Shown: positions 1 through 4,459 of the stretch, one piece after another
How positions within the stretch are numbered: position 1 is the stretch's first letter
Layout: each line of letters starts with the position of its first letter
Origin: Minisyncoccota bacterium
GTDB taxonomy: Bacteria; Patescibacteria; Paceibacteria; UBA9973
Reading direction: 5' to 3'
NCBI GenBank assembly: GCA_028696935.1
Contig: JAQVGE010000075.1
Coordinates: forward strand, 1-5,194
DNA length: 5,194 bases
Translations under genes and position numbers: made by a program
Notes under the pieces: model-generated
Told to the model about the DNA's origin: nothing
Seen by the model: the letters and a program-made list of their open reading frames with translations, nothing else
Database searches by the model: none

Positions 1-1467
1 ATTGATGCGAGAGAGTGGAGTCCTTTAGTTGAAGGAAAAGGAAAGAAAGAAACAGATGACATCTTCTGGTTTAGAGAATTGGAACTTGAACTACCATCAA
101 CCACATTTTATTTTGAAGGTGGGCTTGTTTCTCTAGTAAAGTTTTATAATAAATTAGAAAAGCCAATTCATAAAACTGTTTTTTATGTTGAACGAGAAAT
201 TGATGAAGTCGGAGTTGAAGTTGCCTTGCAGTATGTTGATGATATTAGTTCTGAGATAGTTCCTTTTGCTAATAATATTCATAATCCAGAAGGAGGAACA
301 CATATAACTGGTTTTAAAACAGCCCTAACTCGTGTTTTAAATACTTATTCAAAGAAGAATAATATTATAAAAGAAAGTGATGGTGGTTTTACTGGGGATG
401 ACGTTTTAGAGGGGCTAATGGCTGTTGTTTCAGTTAAACTTCGGGAAATTCAATTTGAAGGTCAAACTAAAGGTAAATTAGGCTCAACTGAAGCCCAAGG
501 GGCAGTTGCGACTGTGTTTGGAGAAGCTTTTTCAGCTTTTCTTGAAGAAAACCCTGATGAAGCTAAAGCTATCATAAACAAATCTATTCTTGCCCTAAGA
601 GCTAGAAAAGCGGCTAAAGCGGCTAAGGATTCTGTTCTTCGAAAAGGAGCTCTTGAAGGAATGACTCTACCTGGTAAACTAGCCGATTGTCAGGTAAAGG
701 ATGCTGAAAGAGGGGAACTTTTTATTGTTGAGGGAGATTCCGCTGGTGGTACTGCGAAAATGGGTCGTGATAGAAAAACCCAAGCAATTTTGCCACTCCG
801 AGGAAAGATTTTAAATGTTGAAAGAGCTCGTCTTGACCGAATGCTTGGCTCTGATCAAATTAAAAACTTGGTTATTGCGATGGGTACTTCAATTGGAGAT
901 ACTTTTGATATTGAAAAGATGCGCTATCATAAAATAATTATCGCAACAGATGCTGATGTTGATGGAGCACATATTAGAACACTAATCTTAACTCTAATGT
1001 ATCGATATTTTAGAGATGTCTTAGATGCAGGCTATGTTTATATCGCCCAACCTCCACTTTTTAAAATAAAGAAAGGAAAAGAAGTTTTCTATGCCTATTC
1101 AGATGAAGAAAGAGATAAAATTATCGGGAAAGATGCTGTTTCGATAGAAGAACTTTTAGCTGAATCAGCAAATGAAGAAGAGAATTCAGATAATGATAAT
1201 CAAGAAGAAGAAAAAGAAGAGGTTGAAGAAAAAAATAAAAAAGGTGGTCCCAAGATTCATATTCAACGATACAAAGGTTTGGGAGAAATGAATGCGGAAG
1301 AACTTTGGGAAACAACAATGGATCCAGCTCGTCGTATTTTGAAACAAGTTTCAGTTGTTGATGGAGAGGTTGCGGAAAGAGTCTTTGATACCCTGATGGG
1401 TTCTCTGGTTCCTCCTCGTAAGGCGTTTATTCAATCTCATGCTAAAATGGCAAGACTAGATATTTAA
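1..1467 (+). CDS. gyrB: DNA gyrase subunit B, C-terminal part (5' end outside window)
   Basis: This is the ATPase subunit of DNA gyrase, which with GyrA introduces negative supercoils using ATP. The frame is open from base 1, so the gene enters from the left; 488 residues are visible and the N-terminal part of the GHKL ATPase domain is missing. Visible parts in order are the transducer half of the ATPase domain with the ATP-contacting QTK loop (463-471), the TOPRIM metal-binding motifs EGDSAGG (730-750) and DADVDGAH (949-972), the QPPLFK segment, then QRYKGLGEMN (1264-1293) and the conserved tail ending in LDI. Between TOPRIM and QRYKGLGEMN lies a Glu/Asp/Asn/Lys-rich low-complexity stretch (about 1144-1251), at the site where E. 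coli GyrB carries its large insertion. ParE is the alternative; the EELWETTMDP motif and the HAKMARLDI ending fit GyrB better. TAA stop at 1465-1467, followed at once by a terminator. Confidence 0.95.
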   Translation: MDAREWSPLVEGKGKKETDDIFWFRELELELPSTTFYFEGGLVSLVKFYNKLEKPIHKTVFYVEREIDEVGVEVALQYVDDISSEIVPFANNIHNPEGGTHITGFKTALTRVLNTYSKKNNIIKESDGGFTGDDVLEGLMAVVSVKLREIQFEGQTKGKLGSTEAQGAVATVFGEAFSAFLEENPDEAKAIINKSILALRARKAAKAAKDSVLRKGALEGMTLPGKLADCQVKDAERGELFIVEGDSAGGTAKMGRDRKTQAILPLRGKILNVERARLDRMLGSDQIKNLVIAMGTSIGDTFDIEKMRYHKIIIATDADVDGAHIRTLILTLMYRYFRDVLDAGYVYIAQPPLFKIKKGKEVFYAYSDEERDKIIGKDAVSIEELLAESANEEENSDNDNQEEEKEEVEEKNKKGGPKIHIQRYKGLGEMNAEELWETTMDPARRILKQVSVVDGEVAERVFDTLMGSLVPPRKAFIQSHAKMARLDI

Positions 1468-1468
1468 T

Positions 1469-1508
1469 AAAAAATAAAAACCTCCAATATGGAGGTTTTT
1501 ATTTTTTT
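1469..1508. terminator. Bidirectional intrinsic terminator between gyrB and thrS
   Basis: Five G/C pairs (CCTCC/GGAGG, 1481-1485 with 1491-1495) surround a five-base AATAT loop. The stem is extended by A-T pairs on the outside (AAAAA with TTTTT, then T-A, then a run of A with a run of T), giving about 17 pairs in all. Because the outer arms are A-rich on the left and T-rich on the right, each strand reads as a hairpin followed by a U-run. It can therefore stop both gyrB transcription and the convergent thrS transcription. It begins two bases after the gyrB stop and ends six bases before the thrS stop. Confidence 0.93.
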
Positions 1509-1513
1509 AAGTG

Positions 1514-3253
1514 TTAATTTAGAGTTCTCTCTTTTATTTCTTTTGATATTTTGTCTAAGAAATTTTCGATAGAAATATTTTCTAATTTTTCTATTCGCCC
1601 TTCAACGGTTATGGTCTTACTTTCTTTTTCTTTGTCACCAATAACAATCACATAGGGGATTTTACTAGTCTTGGCGTTTCTAATGCGCTTACCAAGAGAT
1701 TCGTTGGAGTTATCTAATTCAACTCTAATGTTTGCCTCGGTTAATTTATCGTAGATAATTTGGGAGTAGTCATTTTGTTTTTCGCTGATTGGAGTAATTA
1801 CTACCTGAATTGGTGAAAGCCAGACAGGTAGATTCCCAGCAGTGTGTTCTATTAAAATAGACATAAATCTTTCAATTGATCCCATGATAGCCGCATGAAT
1901 CATCACGATTCTTTCCTTTTCTCCTTTTTCGTTTATACAAGTTAGGTCAAATCTTTCTGGCATATTCATATCTAATTGAATTGTTGCGACCTGCCATTCT
2001 CTTCCAATTGCATCATATGCCATAAAGTCTAATTTAGGACCATAAAAGGCGGCCTCGCCAATTCCTTCATAAGTAGGAACATTTTTACTTTGGGCTATTT
2101 CCGTCAGCATATTTTCAGCAAAAGACCAGCGATCTTTATCTCCTAAATATTTTTCTGGTTGGCTAGGGTCATGTTTAGATATTCTAACTTTTAATTCAAA
2201 ATTAAAACTTTTATAGAAATTTTCGACAATATCCCAAATTCCTAGGAATTCTTCCTTAGTGTCTGTCATTCGGCAGAAGACATGTGCGTCATCTTGAGCA
2301 AAAGCTCTAACTCGAGATAGCCCAGAAAGTTCTCCTGTCTGTTCATCTCGATAACAGGTGGTAGTGTTTGCATATCTTTGTGGTAATTCTTTATAACTCC
2401 ACAATTTTCTTGCGTAAATCTGTGTGTGGTGAGGACAATTCATGGGTTTCATTGCAAATTCATGACCTTCTCTTGTTGTTATTCTAAACAAATCATCTTT
2501 ATACTTTTCCCAATGACCACTTTTTTCATATAATTCTTTTTTTGTGATATGTGGAATTTCAACTTTTTGATATTTTTTCATTTGGCGAAATTCCCAAACA
2601 TAATTATCAAGTAGATGTCTGACTAATGTTCCCTTAGGAGTCCATAAAGGTAATCCAGACCCAACTAGGTCGGAGAATGTAAATAAATCTAGCTCCACTC
2701 CTAATTTTTTATGATCTCTTTTTTTTGCTTCTTCTTGTTGAGCAAGGTATGAGTCTAGTTCTTCTTTACTCAGAAAAGCAAGGCCGTAAATCCGAGTAAG
2801 CATTTTGTTTTTTTCATCTCCTCTCCAATAAGCTCCAGCAATTCGTTCTAATTTAAATGAATCTAGTCTAATATTTTTTATATTATCGACATGTCCTCCT
2901 CGGCAAAGGTCGAAGAATTTTCCAGAACTATATATACTTATTTCTTCACCTTTTTCTGCAATTTCATTAATAAGTTCCTCTTTATATTCATTTCCTCTAA
3001 ACATTTCTAAAGCTTCTTCTTTGCTTAAAACCTTCTTTTCAAATTTTTCCCAAGTCTTGAAAATTTCTCGCATCTTGTTTTCTATTTTTTCTAAATCAGC
3101 TTCAGTAATTTTCTCAGGAATATCAGCATCATAATAAAAACCATTTTCAATAGCGGGGCCAAGAGTAAGCTTGGCCTTAGGATAAAGTTCCATAATCCCT
3201 GCCCCGAGAAGGTGGGCTAGGGAATGGCGAATGTGTTCTATGTTTTTTTCCAT
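1514..3253 (-). CDS. thrS: Threonyl-tRNA synthetase lacking the TGS domain
   Basis: Class II synthetase that activates threonine with ATP and charges tRNA-Thr in the cytoplasm. Length is 579 residues, against about 640 for E. coli ThrRS. The difference is at the N-terminus, where the TGS domain is absent and the protein starts in the editing domain. The editing domain shows HSLAH (H10, H14) and DLCRGGH (C117, H121), the set used to hydrolyse mischarged Ser-tRNA-Thr. The catalytic core keeps the zinc ligands C273, H324 and H453, whose spacing matches the E. coli enzyme, motif 2 at CYRDE (R302) and motif 3 at GSIERF (458-463). An anticodon-binding domain fills about 484-579. The ATG at 3253 is fixed by an in-frame stop at 3263-3265, so no upstream exon-like extension was missed. 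No Shine-Dalgarno sequence precedes it. Expression is presumably set by the T-box leader just upstream. Confidence 0.96.
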   Translation of the reverse strand: MEKNIEHIRHSLAHLLGAGIMELYPKAKLTLGPAIENGFYYDADIPEKITEADLEKIENKMREIFKTWEKFEKKVLSKEEALEMFRGNEYKEELINEIAEKGEEISIYSSGKFFDLCRGGHVDNIKNIRLDSFKLERIAGAYWRGDEKNKMLTRIYGLAFLSKEELDSYLAQQEEAKKRDHKKLGVELDLFTFSDLVGSGLPLWTPKGTLVRHLLDNYVWEFRQMKKYQKVEIPHITKKELYEKSGHWEKYKDDLFRITTREGHEFAMKPMNCPHHTQIYARKLWSYKELPQRYANTTTCYRDEQTGELSGLSRVRAFAQDDAHVFCRMTDTKEEFLGIWDIVENFYKSFNFELKVRISKHDPSQPEKYLGDKDRWSFAENMLTEIAQSKNVPTYEGIGEAAFYGPKLDFMAYDAIGREWQVATIQLDMNMPERFDLTCINEKGEKERIVMIHAAIMGSIERFMSILIEHTAGNLPVWLSPIQVVITPISEKQNDYSQIIYDKLTEANIRVELDNSNESLGKRIRNAKTSKIPYVIVIGDKEKESKTITVEGRIEKLENISIENFLDKISKEIKERTLN

Positions 3254-3289
3254 AATATTTTTTTAATTAAATTAAAATTACTAAAATTG

Positions 3290-3338
3290 TAAATAAAATC
3301 GCCCCGACAAAAATGAATTACTTCATTTTTGTCGGGGC
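3290..3338 (-). terminator. Regulated terminator of the thrS T-box
   Basis: A perfect 17-bp hairpin (3301-3338) with a four-base GTAA loop lies downstream of the T-box bulge on the minus strand. It starts with GCCCCGAC and is followed by GATTTTATTTA, a U-rich but interrupted tail. Its 5' arm contains the CCCGAC needed for the antiterminator, so it should form when tRNA-Thr is charged and stop transcription about 40 bases before the thrS start. Confidence 0.93.
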
Positions 3339-3466
3339 GAGTCTAATTCGCGGTTCCACCCAACTTTGTTCTCTTTTTGTAACATAGATTAGCCCATAAG
3401 GGTCTTTTCAGATTATGGTTGGTAGCCATAACAATCTCTATAAAATAATTCTACTCCTAATGTTAA
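3301..3466 (-). promoter_or_regulatory. T-box riboswitch leader of thrS (tRNA-Thr responsive)
   Basis: This is a transcriptional T-box: uncharged tRNA binds the nascent leader and stabilises an antiterminator so thrS is read. Reading the minus strand, the antiterminator is GTTGGG (3364-3359), the conserved bulge TGGAACC (3358-3352), GCGA (3351-3348), a seven-base loop, TCGC (3340-3337) and CCCGAC (3336-3331). Both helices pair fully, with one G-U. The 3' half overlaps the 5' arm of the terminator, so the two folds are mutually exclusive. Stem I is closed by TAACAT (3465-3460) with ATGTTA (3385-3380). It holds a GGAGTAG element (3457-3451) resembling the AGUA side of specifier loops and a distal hairpin around 3440-3412. 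The best specifier codon is ACC (3403-3401), placed like GGC in the B. subtilis glyQS leader. Only 15 bases separate stem I from the antiterminator, so stems II and III are absent. The T-box call is secure; the stem I details are less so. Confidence 0.93.
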
Positions 3467-3492
3467 TAAAAGACAAGAGTTAATATTTACTA

Positions 3493-3521
3493 TTGACTAA
3501 TTATTATTATTATTGTACTAT
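3493..3521 (+). promoter_or_regulatory. Promoter for the free-standing Nudix-like gene
   Basis: TTGACT (3493-3498) and TACTAT (3516-3521) are separated by exactly 17 bases, a good sigma-70-type arrangement. The predicted start near 3528 leaves a leader of about 18 bases without a Shine-Dalgarno sequence before the ATG at 3546. The promoter overlaps the presumed divergent thrS promoter on the other strand. Confidence 0.6.
3500..3514. repeat. ATT trinucleotide repeat, five copies
   Basis: Five uninterrupted ATT units fill most of the spacer between the -35 and -10 elements of the plus-strand promoter. They also lie in the presumed thrS promoter on the other strand. Such a short tract may be nothing more than AT-rich sequence, but a one-unit change would shift the 17-base spacer to 14 or 20. 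Confidence 0.8.
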
Positions 3522-3535
3522 TCAGACGAATTCAA
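3507..3535 (-). promoter_or_regulatory. Possible promoter for the thrS T-box transcript
   Basis: On the minus strand TTGAAT (3535-3530) is followed after 17 bases by TAATAA (3512-3507), both acceptable sigma-70-type elements. TACAAT (3517-3512) is a better -10 by sequence but lacks a well-placed -35. Transcription would begin near 3500, about 35 bases before stem I of the T-box. The region is very AT-rich, so the exact hexamers are uncertain, although a promoter here is required by the T-box arrangement. Confidence 0.4.
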
Positions 3536-3545
3536 AATTTAAAAA

Positions 3546-4085
3546 ATGAAGAGAGAAAAGCTTTTCATCCGTATTCCTGGAGATTTTCAAAAGCTAATTG
3601 ATAATCTTGTAAGTGAGGGCTATAATAGTTTGCATTTACCTGGAGGTAAATCACTTGACGGGAAACATTCGTCTTTTGTGGTTGTATGGGTTAGTGATTT
3701 TATCACTAAGGATGTTTACTTATTAACTGTTCCTTATCGTTCTTCTTTTCATTTAAAAGAAAAAACAAAGAATAGCTACAAAAAAGAAACTCCTGCCGAA
3801 ACTGCTAGGCGTGAATTGTTTGAAGAAACTGGTCTTATTATTGAAAACAAGGATCTTTTTTTATTCCACGAAGTACAGAAATTCGACAACCGAAGAAGGT
3901 CTAGGCGTGCTTTTCATTTCCAATATTTTTTTTCTTTAAGAAAAGTTATGGAAGTAACTGATTTTAATAGTAAAGATTTTTTAATTGGAAGAAGTGGAGA
4001 AACGGCTGATCCTGTTTTTATACCAAAAAAAATGGTATCTAAGTACCTTTTTTACAAGCATAGGATTGCTATTGGTCTAAAATAA
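3546..4085 (+). CDS. Nudix-like protein with degenerate Nudix box
   Basis: A 179-residue, probably cytoplasmic protein with no signal peptide or membrane segment. It belongs to the Nudix fold by its motif E81-x7-R89-E-L-F-E-E-T-G-L97, which matches the second part of the Nudix box GX5EX7REUXEEXGU, including the metal-binding REXXEE core. The leading Gly, expected at residue 75, is Lys there. The LPGGK stretch normally just before the box occurs instead at residues 31-35, about 45 residues too early. The catalytic helix thus looks intact while the loop before it is altered. Substrate cannot be inferred. A basic patch (NRRRSRRAF, about 115-123) follows the box. The start is fixed by an in-frame stop at 3540-3542. 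It has its own promoter and terminator, so it is a single-gene unit between divergent thrS and co-directional rpmF. Members of this superfamily hydrolyse nucleoside diphosphate-linked compounds or cap-like RNA ends, but the altered box makes activity uncertain. Confidence 0.8.
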   Translation: MKREKLFIRIPGDFQKLIDNLVSEGYNSLHLPGGKSLDGKHSSFVVVWVSDFITKDVYLLTVPYRSSFHLKEKTKNSYKKETPAETARRELFEETGLIIENKDLFLFHEVQKFDNRRRSRRAFHFQYFFSLRKVMEVTDFNSKDFLIGRSGETADPVFIPKKMVSKYLFYKHRIAIGLK

Positions 4086-4120
4086 AAATCCTTAAGTCTA
4101 TTTGATTTAAGGGTTTTTTT
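4085..4120 (+). terminator. Intrinsic terminator after the Nudix-like gene
   Basis: The arms AAAATCCTTAAG (4085-4096) and TTTAAGGGTTTT (4106-4117) pair over 12 positions with two G-U wobbles, around a nine-base loop. The run of seven T (4114-4120) follows on the plus strand. It begins at the last base of the stop codon. The stem is AT-rich and only moderately stable, so some readthrough into rpmF is possible. Confidence 0.85.
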
Positions 4121-4121
4121 A

Positions 4122-4150
4122 TTTGCATTTTGACTTAAAATCGGTATACT
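4122..4150 (+). promoter_or_regulatory. Promoter for rpmF (and probably nusB)
   Basis: TATACT (4145-4150) is a strong -10 element. With a 17-base spacer the -35 would be TTTGCA (4122-4127), matching four of six consensus bases and lying just after the T-run of the preceding terminator. Initiation about seven bases after the -10 falls at 4157-4158, on the ATG of rpmF itself, suggesting a leaderless transcript. Confidence 0.55.
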
Positions 4151-4157
4151 ATATCTT

Positions 4158-4382
4158 ATGGTTATTCGAATGAGACATACGCGAGCCCATACTGGGAATC
4201 GCCGATCACACCACGCTCTAAAGGCCAAGAACTTTACAAAATGTTCTAACTGTAATGAGCCAAAAGAAACCCACGTAGTTTGTAAAAACTGTGGTTTTTA
4301 TCGTGGCCGTTTGGTTTTAGATGTGGTTAAAAGAGTTGAAAAGAAACAAGCCAAAGCAAAAGCCAAGAAGAAGTCAGAATAG
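4158..4382 (+). CDS. rpmF: 50S ribosomal protein L32 (bL32)
   Basis: Small basic zinc-ribbon protein of the large ribosomal subunit. It has 74 residues. The N-terminal part is rich in His and Arg (MRHTR, NRRSHH), as expected of the rRNA-binding extension. The zinc ribbon has two CxxC pairs, C29-C32 and C42-C45, and is followed by CGFYRGR. A Lys/Ala-rich tail (about 62-73) ends the protein. The start MVIRMRHTR differs from the usual MAVPKR type and resembles L32 of CPR bacteria, from memory of that family. An ATG four codons further in (4170) is an alternative start, but the longer form is favoured by that family resemblance. There is no Shine-Dalgarno sequence upstream. It lies 77 bases before nusB on the same strand, with no terminator between, so the two are probably co-transcribed. 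Confidence 0.93.
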   Translation: MVIRMRHTRAHTGNRRSHHALKAKNFTKCSNCNEPKETHVVCKNCGFYRGRLVLDVVKRVEKKQAKAKAKKKSE

Positions 4383-4384
4383 CA

Positions 4385-4441
4385 TCTAGGAACTGGAAAT
4401 TAATTTCTGGTATAAAAAGGAAATAGTCGCTAGTTCCTAGA
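4385..4441 (+). promoter_or_regulatory. Long inverted repeat in the rpmF-nusB gap
   Basis: TCTAGGAACT (4385-4394) and AGTTCCTAGA (4432-4441) are perfect ten-base inverted repeats, extendable by one G-U pair, around an interior of about 35 bases. The interior contains a 12-base palindrome (4396-4407) and TGGTATAAA (4408-4416), which resembles an extended -10 element. No T-run follows, so this is not an intrinsic terminator. As RNA it would form a stem ending 18 bases before the nusB ATG. Possible roles are an mRNA processing or stability element, a control site for nusB translation, or an internal promoter; none is demonstrated. Confidence 0.55.
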
Positions 4442-4459
4442 GGCTAAAAGATAACTATT

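Noticed and set aside
1121..1318. Minus-strand open frame of 65 codons
   Set aside because: It lies wholly inside gyrB, antisense to the acidic Glu/Lys-rich stretch, and its Leu/Phe/His-rich product is simply the complement of those codons.
3301..3338. Perfect hairpin as an ordinary terminator of a plus-strand gene or a mobile-element end
   Set aside because: It lies between divergent genes with no plus-strand gene ending there. The adjoining T-box bulge and antiterminator explain it fully.
4130..4157. TTGACT (4130-4135) as the -35 of the rpmF promoter
   Set aside because: It is only nine bases from the strong -10 TATACT. Pairing it with TATCTT (4152-4157) would start transcription inside the gene.
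4170..4382. Shorter L32 beginning at the second ATG
   Set aside because: The MVIRMRHTR start resembles L32 of CPR relatives as I recall them, so the first ATG is preferred, though not proven.
4396..4407. Twelve-base palindrome as an operator
   Set aside because: It is made of A/T-rich bases inside the larger inverted repeat, and no regulator gene is nearby, so it is not listed separately.
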